Positions 1 to 9,241 are shown, numbered from the stretch's first letter. The stretch: DNA of 64,000 nt from Dyadobacter pollutisoli (GCF_026625565.1 NZ_CP112998.1:4280501-4344500); one strand, 5' to 3'. Translations and numbers: made by a program. The notes: generated by a model not told the origin, from the sequence alone.

Positions 1-161
1 CAGTCGCGACCTTCACGGGCATAAAAAGTGATCCAGGAATATTGGTTGCATGAAACCGGGAAAAGTGCCGCCTGATTTTCGGCCCAGGCTGAGTCGGTAA
101 GTACGGCTGCACCGGCAGCAACTGCGGCAGTATTCAAAAATTGACGGCGGCTTTGTGACAT
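1..161 (-). CDS. Tat-exported protein, likely sugar phosphate isomerase/epimerase family (3' part missing)
   Basis: The reverse strand opens at an ATG (159-161) and stays open to the window edge, giving 53 residues of a longer protein. It starts with a twin-arginine signal: SRRQFL at residues 4-9, then an Ala/Gly-rich hydrophobic stretch ending around AWA. The mature start contains SCNQYSWITFYAREGRD, a pattern I associate with exported TIM-barrel sugar isomerase/epimerase-like proteins of Cytophagales. The Tat signal is seen directly. The family is inferred from a short match, and the catalytic part lies outside the window. Confidence 0.6.
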   Translation of the reverse strand, partial: MSQSRRQFLNTAAVAAGAAVLTDSAWAENQAALFPVSCNQYSWITFYAREGRD

Positions 162-240
162 AAGAGTTCGTTTTAGGATCTGGTCATTGTTAGTCACTAA
201 AGATGACGACATTTAAATAATACCCGTGGCTGGCGCATCC

Positions 241-273
241 AGACTTTCTAAGTCTTGAAGACTTGGAAAGTCT
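241..273. repeat. 33-bp near-perfect palindrome
   Basis: The 33 bases read almost the same on both strands: 15 of 16 base pairs match around the central base 257, and the single mismatched pair is 249/265. It is built from alternating AGACTT/AAGTCT units. It overlaps the expected -33 region of the promoter for the FAD oxidoreductase gene. It could be an operator, a transcript hairpin, or one copy of a dispersed palindromic repeat. No second copy was noticed in this window. Confidence 0.7.
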
Positions 274-283
274 CGTTTCTCTT

Positions 284-291
284 TACCTTTG
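284..291 (+). promoter_or_regulatory. Bacteroidota -7 promoter box for the FAD oxidoreductase gene
   Basis: TACCTTTG matches the Bacteroidota -7 consensus TAnnTTTG. A CTTG at 262-265 sits 18 bp upstream, as expected for the -33 box. The predicted transcript start would be about 20 bases before the ATG at 319. Confidence 0.65.
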
Positions 292-318
292 CAGCATTAA
301 AGGCTAAATCCCTTTCCA

Positions 319-1896
319 ATGCAGCAGACACTTCAACTTGTTCTAGCGCCGGAAATCGCGCTGGATGACGAAAATTTTCGTCAGTTTATCATTAAGAAAC
401 TTCGGCTTCGCGAAGGTGACAATCCCATTATCCGCAAAACGCGCCAGTCCATTGATGCCCGCAGCCGTCAGGTCAAGATCAATGTACAGGCAGAAGTTTA
501 CGTCAATGAACTCCCACCCGCGCTGACGCAGTTTGAACTACATTATCAGGATGTAACTAATCGCCCGCAGGCGTTGATCGTAGGTTGCGGCCCTGCCGGA
601 ATGTTCGCGGCGCTCAGACTTATCGAACTGGGAATCAAGCCAATCCTTTTTGAAAGAGGTAAGGATGTGCGGACCAGAAGACGGGATCTTGCGGCCATTA
701 ACAAAGAACATATTGTCAATCCTGAATCCAATTACTGTTTTGGAGAAGGTGGCGCGGGGACTTATTCCGATGGGAAATTGTACACACGTTCCAACAAACG
801 CGGGGATATCCGGCGCATTCTGGAAATTTTTGTGGGGCACGGGGCCAATGAACAGATATTGATTGACACGCACCCTCACATTGGTACCAATAAACTCCCC
901 GTCGTGGTATCCGAAATGAGAGAAAGCATCCTAAAAGCAGGAGGCGAAATTCATTTTGATACCAAGGTTACCGATCTGATCATTAACCAGAATAAAATAA
1001 AAGGAGTTGTTACAAACGATAGCAAAGAACACATTGGAATCGGCGTCATACTGGCAACCGGACATTCAGCACGGGACATTTACGAATTGCTGCATGCCAA
1101 AAATATCCTGATCGAGAGTAAGTCGTTTGCAATGGGTGTGCGGATCGAACATCCTCAAAATACCATTGACAAGATTCAGTACCATTGCGAAACAGACCGC
1201 GGCCCCTATCTTCCTGCTGCGTCGTATAGTTTGGTTACACAAACCCGTTATAAAGGAGTTCAGCGGGGTGTGTTTTCGTTTTGCATGTGTCCGGGCGGCT
1301 TCATTGTGCCAGCGGCTACCGAAAACGGAGAGGTAGTAGTAAATGGAATGTCACCCTCCCGGCGCGATTCTCCTTATGCTAACTCTGGAATTGTGGTTTC
1401 CATTGAAGAAGAAGACCTTGTTCCATATAAAGAACTGGGACCAATGGCGGGGCTGCAATTGCAAAAGGAAATTGAGCAAGCTGCCTGTAAACTGGCCGGA
1501 GCTACCCAAACGGCCCCGGCACAATTGGCAACAGATTTTGTAAAAGGTAAAATTTCAACTCAGCTGCGTGACACTTCCTACCAGCCTGGTTTGCAATCTG
1601 TTGATCTGTACGAGGTTTTGCCACCCAACATTGCTTTCCCTTTGCGGGATGCATTAAATGATTTTGGCCAAAAAATGAGAGGATATATGTCGCGCGACGC
1701 CCAGCTGATCGGGGTTGAAAGCCGGACTTCATCCCCCATTCGGATACCGAGAGAACGTGACAGCTGCGAACACCCCGAAGTAAAGGGCTTATTCCCGTGT
1801 GGCGAAGGTGCTGGCTATGCAGGCGGCATCATGTCAGCCGCAATGGACGGCGAGCGCTGCGCAGAGCAGCTGGTCCGGCTGTGCCGAGCCAGCTAA
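319..1896 (+). CDS. FAD-dependent oxidoreductase (COG2509-type NAD(P)/FAD dehydrogenase)
   Basis: The 525-residue protein has an N-terminal domain of about 80 residues, then a dinucleotide-binding fold with GCGPAG at about residues 89-94 and an acidic end to the second strand (FERG) that would bind the FAD ribose. Further conserved FAD-enzyme features include ATGHSA near residue 245 and a C-terminal GEGAGYAGGI motif that closes over the flavin. The layout fits the uncharacterised COG2509 dehydrogenases, for which the substrate is unknown. The ATG at 319 fits the upstream -7 box. It appears to be a single-gene unit. The fold assignment is strong and the function is open. Confidence 0.85.
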   Translation: MQQTLQLVLAPEIALDDENFRQFIIKKLRLREGDNPIIRKTRQSIDARSRQVKINVQAEVYVNELPPALTQFELHYQDVTNRPQALIVGCGPAGMFAALRLIELGIKPILFERGKDVRTRRRDLAAINKEHIVNPESNYCFGEGGAGTYSDGKLYTRSNKRGDIRRILEIFVGHGANEQILIDTHPHIGTNKLPVVVSEMRESILKAGGEIHFDTKVTDLIINQNKIKGVVTNDSKEHIGIGVILATGHSARDIYELLHAKNILIESKSFAMGVRIEHPQNTIDKIQYHCETDRGPYLPAASYSLVTQTRYKGVQRGVFSFCMCPGGFIVPAATENGEVVVNGMSPSRRDSPYANSGIVVSIEEEDLVPYKELGPMAGLQLQKEIEQAACKLAGATQTAPAQLATDFVKGKISTQLRDTSYQPGLQSVDLYEVLPPNIAFPLRDALNDFGQKMRGYMSRDAQLIGVESRTSSPIRIPRERDSCEHPEVKGLFPCGEGAGYAGGIMSAAMDGERCAEQLVRLCRAS

Positions 1897-2043
1897 CGAC
1901 TAGAACTGTTCAGCTTCTTCTTATATTTGCGTAAATCCGGTAATAAAACAAAAGATCTGGTACTTGCAGAAGCACTAGTCGAGAAGAACAGAGATTTGAT
2001 CATAACAAAATGGCAAGAGTTTCATGGAGATGGTAGTGAGTAA
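1897..2043 (+). pseudogene. Remnant of a DUF4160 gene (C-terminal part only)
   Basis: The frame that runs from directly after the FAD gene stop to a TAA at 2041-2043 has no ATG. It encodes about 48 residues, of which the last 37 (from LRKSGNKTKD to WQEFHGDGSE) resemble the C-terminus of DUF4160 proteins, a short helix followed by a K/E-W-xEFHG ending. DUF4160 genes usually lie directly upstream of a DUF2442 gene, which is exactly what follows at 2056. The N-terminal half is absent, so this looks like a decayed partner gene. Family recognition rests on a short stretch. Confidence 0.55.
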
Positions 2044-2055
2044 CAACAGAGCGCT

Positions 2056-2295
2056 ATGAAAATAGAGAAAATTTGGTTCGACGAAAGCAATATATACATT
2101 GTTACTGATAGTGGCCATACTATCGGCAACCCGTTAAAATGGTTCACCAGACTTCATAATGCCTCTGCTAAACAAAGAGAGAACTATGAAATTGGCCCAA
2201 CAGGCAGCAGTATTCATTGGGAAGAAATTGATGAAGATCTCAGCCTGGAAAGCTTTTTCGACTTCAATAGAGAACTACATTACGCGAAAATCTGA
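2056..2295 (+). CDS. DUF2442 domain protein
   Basis: This 79-residue protein has the DUF2442 pattern: an N-terminal beta region (IEKIWFDESNIYIVTDSGH), a middle PLKWFTRL segment, and the C-terminal signature GSSIHWEEIDEDLSLESFF, which corresponds to the conserved IHWPELDEDLS motif. DUF2442 genes usually pair with an upstream DUF4160 gene. The pair has no proven function, though toxin-antitoxin-like roles have been suggested. Here the partner is only a remnant 12 bases upstream, so the protein may now act alone or be drifting. Confidence 0.8.
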   Translation: MKIEKIWFDESNIYIVTDSGHTIGNPLKWFTRLHNASAKQRENYEIGPTGSSIHWEEIDEDLSLESFFDFNRELHYAKI

Positions 2296-2350
2296 TCGAT
2301 TACCCCGAGGTCAGTACCAGTTGAACAATGCTTATCAATAATTTGCCAAT

Positions 2351-3004
2351 ATGGCCGCACTGGAATCCTTTTCCTTATTTGCTTCACAATTAACACAAAA
2401 ACTGAAATACCCGCTTCCCGGTGAGTCAGCGCACCGGACTATGCAGGCTTCGAGCAAACTGCGCCTGACTTTCAAGCCCAATGCACGTACTCGTAAAAGC
2501 GCCGTGCTCATTTTGTTTTATCCCCACAAAAACGAAATCTATTTTCCGCTGATATTGCGCCCGGCCTACGACGGCGTACATTCCGGACAAGTGGCATTCC
2601 CTGGTGGCCGCTACGAACCGAGCGACGAAGACCTCATACGGACCGCTTTGAGAGAGGCGCAAGAAGAAATTGGCTTACGGCTGAATGATGTAAAAATCCT
2701 CGGAATATTGACCGAGCTATTTATTCCGGCAAGCAATTTCTACGTTTTGCCAGTCATCGCTACCATGCCCTATCGCCCCGACTTTTACCCTGATCCGCGA
2801 GAGGTTGAAGACATTTTCGAAATCCGGCTGGAAGAAATTTCGGATGTGAATATCATTGGATCCAGTGACATTCAAGTGCGTGGCGAACAGGTACATGCCC
2901 CGCATTATATGGTGCAGGGATACAAAATATGGGGCGCTACGGCCATGATGATCAGTGAACTGCTATCCGTGCTGAATGCATTGGACCCCGATTCTAAAAA
3001 CTGA
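2351..3004 (+). CDS. Nudix hydrolase, coenzyme A pyrophosphatase type
   Basis: The 217-residue protein carries a Nudix box at about residues 85-109 (FPGGRYE, then REAQEEIGL), which supplies the metal-binding glutamates. Just upstream is the extra motif of the CoA-specific subfamily (LRPAYDGVHSGQVAFPGG, compare R[SA]xxRxxxGxxxFPGG). Family members hydrolyse CoA or its derivatives to 3',5'-ADP and 4'-phosphopantetheine. It lies upstream of parC with a 168-base gap that contains a hairpin. No stronger clue to substrate is visible. Confidence 0.85.
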   Translation: MAALESFSLFASQLTQKLKYPLPGESAHRTMQASSKLRLTFKPNARTRKSAVLILFYPHKNEIYFPLILRPAYDGVHSGQVAFPGGRYEPSDEDLIRTALREAQEEIGLRLNDVKILGILTELFIPASNFYVLPVIATMPYRPDFYPDPREVEDIFEIRLEEISDVNIIGSSDIQVRGEQVHAPHYMVQGYKIWGATAMMISELLSVLNALDPDSKN

Positions 3005-3052
3005 AAATTATAGCTTTATTTGCTATATTAGCAGGTAATTCAAATAAATCTT

Positions 3053-3113
3053 CCGGTTAGCTTCGTCCTGACTGGTTCTTCAAAGAACCTCTCGGTCCTT
3101 CAACGAAAACCGG
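3053..3113 (+). promoter_or_regulatory. Long hairpin in the leader of parC
   Basis: CCGGTT (3053-3058) and TTCGT (3062-3066) pair with ACGAA (3103-3107) and AACCGG (3108-3113). Inside, GGTTCT (3074-3079) pairs with AGAACC (3084-3089) across a TCAA loop. No T-tract follows, so it is not an intrinsic terminator. It ends 59 bases before the parC ATG, so it is probably a structured 5' leader or a repeat element. Its function is unknown. Confidence 0.5.
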
Positions 3114-3172
3114 TGAGCATTGATACCTTACAAAATTTACTGAATACTTAAAACCTGGTTCCTCCTTCATTT

Positions 3173-5941
3173 ATGGACGAAAACGGAGCTACGCCTGACG
3201 TAGAAGATAGCGGATTGCACGATAAACTGCCCATTTCGGGTTTATATGAAAGTTGGTTTCTTGATTATGCTTCCTATGTAATTCTGGAACGAGCAGTTCC
3301 AGCCATTGAAGACGGCCTCAAACCAGTGCAAAGGCGCATTATGCATGCACTGAACGAAATGGACGACGGCCGTTTCAACAAAGTTGCCAATGTCGTAGGT
3401 TCTTCCATGCAGTACCACCCGCACGGAGACGCTTCTATCTACGACGCTATTGTCAACATTGGACAAAAAGAGCTCCTTTTCGATACCCAGGGCAACTGGG
3501 GAGATATCCGTACGGGTGACGGAGCCGCGGCCGCACGTTACATTGAGGTCCGGCTCTCTCGCTTTTCCAAAGATATTGTTTTTAATGACGACACTACCGA
3601 ATGGCAGCTCTCCTACGACGGACGCAAGCGTGAGCCGGTAACGCTGCCTGTCAAATTCCCGCTGCTATTGTCGCTCGGGGTCGAGGGGATTGCGGTGGGA
3701 CTTTCTACCAAAATCCTTCCGCATAATTTTTGCGAGCTGATAGATGCTTCCATCGCATTACTGCAAGGAAAGGACATCACCATTTTTCCCGACTTCCTGA
3801 CCGGCGGACAGATCGACGTGTCCAACTACAACGACGGCCAGCGAGGAGGTAAAGTAAGGGTACGCGCCAGAATTGAGGAGGAAGACAAGAAAATGCTGGT
3901 GATCCGGGACATTCCCTTTGGTACCACCACCACCTCCCTTATCGATTCGATTATTAAGGCCAGCGACGGAGGCAAGATCAAAATCAAGAAGGTGGTGGAT
4001 AACACCGCCGCAGAAGTGGAAATACAGGTACACCTGGCGCCTGGTGTTTCACCGGACATTACGATGGACGCATTGTATGCATTCACAGAATGTGAGGTGT
4101 CCATATCGCCGAATGCTTGTATCATCATCGCTGACAAGCCTCACTTTGTTGGTGTTACCGAAATATTAAAATACAATACCCAGCAAACTGTCCATTTACT
4201 CCATCGCGAGCTGGAAATCAAGAGACTGGGACTTCTGGAAAAGATCCTTTACGGTTCTTTGGAGAAGATATTCATTGAAAACCGCATTTACCGCGATATC
4301 GAAGAATGTGAAACATTTGAAGCAGTAATCCGCACCATTGACAAAGGTCTGGAACCTTACAAGCCTCAGTTTTACCGAGAAATCACCGATGACGACATTG
4401 TTGAGCTGACGGAGATCCGTATCAAGCGTATTTCCAAATATGACGGCTACAAGGCGGATGAGCTGATGCGCAAATGGCAGGAGGAACTGGCCGAAACGGA
4501 AGATAACCTTGCTAATATCACCCGTTTTGCGATTGACTACTTCAAAGACCTTTTGAAAAAATATGGCAAAGGCCGTTCGAGAAGAACAGAGATCAGGGCA
4601 TTCAACCAGATTTCGGCTAATATCGTTGCTGCCAATAACCAGAAACTATATGTAAACCGCGCCGAAGGTTTTGTCGGTTATGGCCTCAAAAAGGATGAGT
4701 ATGTCATGGACTGCTCGGACATTGACGACATCATCATTTTCAGATCCGACGGTAAATGTCTGGTAACCAAGGTTCAGGACAAAGTTTTCGTCGGTAAAGA
4801 TATTATATACTGCGCGGTTTTTGTCAAAAACGATGAACGCAAAGTTTACAACCTGGTCTACGTAGACGGAAAAACGGGCGTGTCTTATATTAAACGCTGC
4901 CAGATCACAGCTGTTACCCGCGACCGCGAGTACGACCTGACTCAGGGGACGCCGAAATCCAAAATCACCTATTTCACGCCAAACGAAAACGGTGAGGCTG
5001 AGATTATTACAGTCAGCCTGACGTCGCAGAGCAAGGCGAAAGTAAAGCAGTTTGACTTCAACTTTGCTGAACTGCTGATCAAAAACCGGAGTGCAATGGG
5101 TAACATTCTGACCAAATACCCGGTTAGAAAAATAACCCTGAAACAGGCAGGCCGCTCGACGCTGGGTGGCGTCGATATGTGGTTTGATCCGATCATTGGC
5201 CGTTTGAACCGTGATGAAAGAGGTGAATACCTAGGCAACTTCGGGCCTTCGGACAACATTCTGGTGATTTACAAAGAAGGTACTTACGAGCTGACCAACT
5301 TTGACCTTACCAACCATTATGTCCCAAATGAAGTCCTGTTAGTGAAGAAGTTTGAGACCAAGCTTCCGATAACGGCGCTGTACTTCGACGGCGCTCAAAA
5401 ACAGCACTTTATCAAACGATTTAATATAGAGACATCATCGCTGGACAAGAAATTCCTCTTCATCAGCGATTCTAAAAACAGTAAACTGATACTGGCAAGC
5501 ACCGATAAGCGTCCTCGTCTTGAAATTGTTTATCCAAAAACAGCCCAGAAAGAACAAAGCAGCGACGAAATCCTGGTTGAGGAAATGGTCGATATACGCG
5601 GCTGGCGGGCGATCGGGAATAAACTGCCTAATGATAAATTCAAGGAAGTACGGTGGCTACCTTCTTTGCCTGACCCTGTGGAGGAAGTAATCGCCATTCC
5701 TGTGGAAGAAGACGCTGGCGAGGAGAATGTCGGTGAACCGGAGGAAAATTTGGAAGACGTTTCCGGGGACACATTACCGGAAAATACTGTTAACTTAACT
5801 GAGGAAACAGAAGAGAGTCCGGAAGAAGAGCACATTGAGAAAGAGGAATCGGATGACGAGGAACCTAAAACGGAGGCAAAGTCCAAAAAAGATCCGAAAA
5901 AAGGCCCTGATTCCAAAAGCCAGCTTGGGTTGTTTGAATAA
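3173..5941 (+). CDS. parC: DNA topoisomerase IV subunit A
   Basis: The 922-residue protein is a type IIA topoisomerase A subunit. It would cut and rejoin DNA as a tetramer with ParE and decatenate daughter chromosomes. The winged-helix region contains YHPHGDASIYDAI (about residues 81-93), and the catalytic tyrosine is Tyr123 in ARYIEVRLS. A beta-pinwheel C-terminal domain follows, but I do not see the GyrA box QRRGGKG, which argues for ParC over GyrA. The last 110 residues are a very acidic then lysine-rich tail, dispensable-looking and typical of Cytophagales. The residue at the classical quinolone serine position is Ala87. No parE lies in this window. Confidence 0.9.
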   Translation: MDENGATPDVEDSGLHDKLPISGLYESWFLDYASYVILERAVPAIEDGLKPVQRRIMHALNEMDDGRFNKVANVVGSSMQYHPHGDASIYDAIVNIGQKELLFDTQGNWGDIRTGDGAAAARYIEVRLSRFSKDIVFNDDTTEWQLSYDGRKREPVTLPVKFPLLLSLGVEGIAVGLSTKILPHNFCELIDASIALLQGKDITIFPDFLTGGQIDVSNYNDGQRGGKVRVRARIEEEDKKMLVIRDIPFGTTTTSLIDSIIKASDGGKIKIKKVVDNTAAEVEIQVHLAPGVSPDITMDALYAFTECEVSISPNACIIIADKPHFVGVTEILKYNTQQTVHLLHRELEIKRLGLLEKILYGSLEKIFIENRIYRDIEECETFEAVIRTIDKGLEPYKPQFYREITDDDIVELTEIRIKRISKYDGYKADELMRKWQEELAETEDNLANITRFAIDYFKDLLKKYGKGRSRRTEIRAFNQISANIVAANNQKLYVNRAEGFVGYGLKKDEYVMDCSDIDDIIIFRSDGKCLVTKVQDKVFVGKDIIYCAVFVKNDERKVYNLVYVDGKTGVSYIKRCQITAVTRDREYDLTQGTPKSKITYFTPNENGEAEIITVSLTSQSKAKVKQFDFNFAELLIKNRSAMGNILTKYPVRKITLKQAGRSTLGGVDMWFDPIIGRLNRDERGEYLGNFGPSDNILVIYKEGTYELTNFDLTNHYVPNEVLLVKKFETKLPITALYFDGAQKQHFIKRFNIETSSLDKKFLFISDSKNSKLILASTDKRPRLEIVYPKTAQKEQSSDEILVEEMVDIRGWRAIGNKLPNDKFKEVRWLPSLPDPVEEVIAIPVEEDAGEENVGEPEENLEDVSGDTLPENTVNLTEETEESPEEEHIEKEESDDEEPKTEAKSKKDPKKGPDSKSQLGLFE

Positions 5942-6083
5942 GTATTTCTCAGGAATACCTATTCACTTAGCAACAAATAGCGCCGTGATGTGCGTACAGT
6001 CTAAAAACCGAAGATCAGAATGTACGCCGGACCGGAATATGACCAGAAGTTGAAAGCATCGATAGGCCACATCAAGGACACGG

Positions 6084-6722
6084 GTGAAAAAACTGATAAA
6101 AATCATATTAGCCTTATTATTTGCCTGCATGGTTTTCATCTTGCTTTGTAACTTCTGGGTTGTTTACTGTACCCGTCAATACAGCTATTTTTCTATCGAT
6201 AATCTCCCTTCCAATGACGTAGCCCTGGTTTTGGGCACGAGTCGGAATTCAGAAAAAGGAAAAGAAAACCTTTTTTTTAAGTACCGAATGGAAGCTACGG
6301 CGAGACTTTTCAAGGAAGGTAAAATAAAATATATTATATTAAGCGGCAATAACGATTCCCAATACTATAATGAACCACTGGACATGCAGCGCGCCTTGTT
6401 GAATTTGGGAATACCGGAAAATGTCATGACGCTGGATTACGCCGGCTTCCGGACTTTTGACTCTATTGTCCGCTGCAAACAGGTTTTCAACCAGGACAAC
6501 TTTACCATTATCTCCCAGAACTTCCACAATGCAAGAGCGCTGTACATTGCTCATAATGAAGGCATAAATGCCATTTCATTTGCAGCGCAAGATGTCCCGG
6601 ACGGCTACTCCCTGCGAACATTGGTACGCGAGTACCTGGCAAGGCCCAAAGCTGTACTGGATGTTCACATCCTTCGTCCGCCAGCGGATGTTACTTCAAA
6701 CAATGAGATTCGGAAAAAATGA
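6084..6722 (+). CDS. SanA/YdcF/ElyC-family inner-membrane protein
   Basis: The 212-residue protein begins with one N-terminal membrane helix (residues 4-30), followed by the DUF218-type domain. The motif DVALVLGTSR near residue 45 and the later IISQNFHNARALYIA segment are typical of SanA-like proteins, which in enterobacteria affect envelope permeability. The start is a GTG at 6084 with a weak AAGGA upstream. No in-frame ATG precedes the hydrophobic segment. The 3' end overlaps the next gene by 4 bases (ATGA), so the two are translationally coupled. Envelope function is inferred from the family. Confidence 0.8.
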   Translation: MKKLIKIILALLFACMVFILLCNFWVVYCTRQYSYFSIDNLPSNDVALVLGTSRNSEKGKENLFFKYRMEATARLFKEGKIKYIILSGNNDSQYYNEPLDMQRALLNLGIPENVMTLDYAGFRTFDSIVRCKQVFNQDNFTIISQNFHNARALYIAHNEGINAISFAAQDVPDGYSLRTLVREYLARPKAVLDVHILRPPADVTSNNEIRKK

Positions 6723-9235
6723 GAAGCTATATCCTGTTTTCCTTCTTGTTTATTGCAGTAATCAGTTCGTTCAAGACTTTTTCACAGACTACTTACACCA
6801 TTAAAGGAAAAATCACCGACGCAAGTACCGGCGATCCCATACCATTTGCCAATATTGGTGTAAAAGGAACCTTAGCAGGCACCACCACTAATTTCGACGG
6901 CCTATATCAGCTTACATATCCCCCACCGGCTGACTCGATATTGGTGACCTACGTCGGCTACGAAAGCAAAAGCAAGGCAATAGCCCCAAATCTGCCTGAC
7001 CAAACCATTGATATTCAACTACTACCAGGGACACTACAGCTGAGGGAGGTCAAAATATTTGCAGGGGAAAATCCGGCATATGCGGTCCTCAGAAAAATTG
7101 TCGCCAACAAGAAAAGAAACAATGCAGACGACCTGGATGCATATGAATATGTGAGCTACAACAAGATCCAGATCGATATCGACAACCTTTCCGAGAAGTT
7201 CAGGAACCGGAAATCGGTCAAAAAAATGACCCATATTGTCGATCAGTATGATGCGGTGAAAGGCGAAAACGGCGAGACGATCATCCCCATTTTTATCTCT
7301 GAATCTGTTTCCGACGTTTATTACAGGAAAAATCCGAAGAAGAAAAAGGAGGTTATCAACAAAACCAAAGTTTCCGGTGTGGGGCTTACCGACGGCAGCC
7401 TGGTTTCGCAGGTCATTGGTTCCTCATTTCAGCAATACAATTTTTATGGAAACTGGCTCAATGTCCTTGACAAAGACTTCGTATCGCCGATTGCGGACAG
7501 CTGGAAACTTTACTACGAATACTACCTTTCCGACAGCCTTTATAATGGCACAAACTACGATTATCACATTGATTTCGAGCCGCGTCAGGAACAAGACCTT
7601 GCTTTTACAGGCTCATTCTGGGTCGATGGTACTACATTTGCATTAACCCAAATGGACGCCAGCGTCGGCAAAAGAGCAAACATCAACTTTATTGAAAAAA
7701 TAAAGATCCAGCAGTCGTACGAGGTTTTTGAAGATGAAAAAACGTGGGTACCGTCCAAAACCAGGGTATTGATCGACGTAGACGAGCCGACGAAGCAGAC
7801 TGCCGGAATGCTTTTGAAATTCTATTCTGCCAATTCAAAATATAAGCTAAATAGTCCCCGGAACCCCAAATTTTACGATACTGCCATTGAGCTGAAAGAA
7901 GACTATAAGGACCATGATTCCACTTTCTGGGTCAAAAGCCGCCCCGAAGCTTTGAGCGCAACCGAAATACTGTCATTCCAGCTGGTCGATTCGTTGAAGG
8001 TCTTGCCGGTTGTGAAAACCTACACGGAAATCCTTAACATTTTTGTGAATGGCTACAAGAAAATAGATAAATGGAACATCGATATCGGGCCATATCTGTT
8101 TTTATATGCCAATAATGCGATCGAAGGTCACAGGTTCCGTCTCGGTTTTAAGACTGATCCGGGTTTCAGCCGTAAATGGATTTTCAGCGGCTACGGAGCA
8201 TATGGTACCCGCGATCACGACTTTAAATACGGTGCGGGAATGGATTACATCATTGACCGAAAACCTTGGACGATGGCAGGCGTTTCGTATTCCAAAGACC
8301 TGGAAAGGCTTGGCGTATCAGCAGAAACCATTGGGCCAAATACTATTTTCGGCGCTTTTTCAAGGTTTGGCGCGTTTCGCAGACCCTACTGGCAGGAAGA
8401 CATTTCGGGTTACTTCAAACGGGAGCTGGTGAAAGGTTTAACCGGAAGCGTTCAGTTCAGGCACCGCGATTTCAGACCATTGTTTCCATTTAATTACCGA
8501 ACTGAACCTTCCCGTGGTGCCGAGTCCCCTGTCCGAAGTTCGTTCGATATCACGGAAATAAACCTGGAAACCCGCCTGGCCAACAAAGAGACTTTTCTGC
8601 AAAATGATAATGAACGTATCAGTATGGGTAACGCCAATTCGCCTGCATTTACATTGCGCTATACGCTGGGTCTTAAAAACTTTCTGGGCGGCGATTTCCA
8701 CTACCACAAGTTTTCCTTTAATGTCAAACAGAGCTTCCGCGCAGGCGTGATCGGACGCACTTACTATAACGTTACCTTCGGATATATCCCTTCCACGCTA
8801 CCTTACCCGCTGCTGTACACGCCGCTTGGTAACGAATCGTTGTTTTATGTAGACAATGCTTACAATCTCATGCGCTATTTCGAGTTCATCAGCGACCGCT
8901 ACATTGCCCTGCGTTTGGAGCACAATTTTGAAGGATTTATACTTAACCGTATACCTGCCATCCGCAAGCTGAAATTAAGAATGTTAGCTACCGGCAAGTT
9001 ATTTTACGGAAGCGTCAGCGATGCGAACATCGCATTGACCAAGACCACGGACGAATCAGGGAATGAAATCCAGACATTCAATCGCCTGAAAGACAGGCCT
9101 TATATTGAACTGGGCTATGGAGTGGATAATATTTTCAAAGCGGGTCGCATTGATTTTATACACCGGCTCACCTACCTCGACAATCCGAATGTTACGCCGT
9201 TTGCGGTAAAGATTTCGTTCTGGTTTAGCCTCTGA
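6719..9235 (+). CDS. DUF5686 family outer-membrane protein with CarboxypepD_reg-like domain
   Basis: This 838-residue protein has a signal peptide (residues 1-22, ending FSQ), then a carboxypeptidase-regulatory-like beta-sandwich (about 25-105, with the GKITDASTGDPIPFANI start also used by TonB receptors). A DUF5686 region follows, rich in aromatic and alternating residues, and the end (PFAVKISFWFSL) with its terminal aromatic residue is typical of an outer-membrane beta-barrel. The family's role is unknown. It is translationally coupled to the SanA-like gene upstream, which supports an envelope role. A paralogue starts at 63218. Confidence 0.85.
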   Translation: MRSYILFSFLFIAVISSFKTFSQTTYTIKGKITDASTGDPIPFANIGVKGTLAGTTTNFDGLYQLTYPPPADSILVTYVGYESKSKAIAPNLPDQTIDIQLLPGTLQLREVKIFAGENPAYAVLRKIVANKKRNNADDLDAYEYVSYNKIQIDIDNLSEKFRNRKSVKKMTHIVDQYDAVKGENGETIIPIFISESVSDVYYRKNPKKKKEVINKTKVSGVGLTDGSLVSQVIGSSFQQYNFYGNWLNVLDKDFVSPIADSWKLYYEYYLSDSLYNGTNYDYHIDFEPRQEQDLAFTGSFWVDGTTFALTQMDASVGKRANINFIEKIKIQQSYEVFEDEKTWVPSKTRVLIDVDEPTKQTAGMLLKFYSANSKYKLNSPRNPKFYDTAIELKEDYKDHDSTFWVKSRPEALSATEILSFQLVDSLKVLPVVKTYTEILNIFVNGYKKIDKWNIDIGPYLFLYANNAIEGHRFRLGFKTDPGFSRKWIFSGYGAYGTRDHDFKYGAGMDYIIDRKPWTMAGVSYSKDLERLGVSAETIGPNTIFGAFSRFGAFRRPYWQEDISGYFKRELVKGLTGSVQFRHRDFRPLFPFNYRTEPSRGAESPVRSSFDITEINLETRLANKETFLQNDNERISMGNANSPAFTLRYTLGLKNFLGGDFHYHKFSFNVKQSFRAGVIGRTYYNVTFGYIPSTLPYPLLYTPLGNESLFYVDNAYNLMRYFEFISDRYIALRLEHNFEGFILNRIPAIRKLKLRMLATGKLFYGSVSDANIALTKTTDESGNEIQTFNRLKDRPYIELGYGVDNIFKAGRIDFIHRLTYLDNPNVTPFAVKISFWFSL

Positions 9236-9241
9236 GCCAAT

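Noticed and set aside
6021..6155. Short frame of about 43 codons overlapping the start of the SanA-like gene
   Set aside because: It ends inside the membrane-helix coding region of the SanA-like gene, which is clearly coding in another frame, and it has no promoter.
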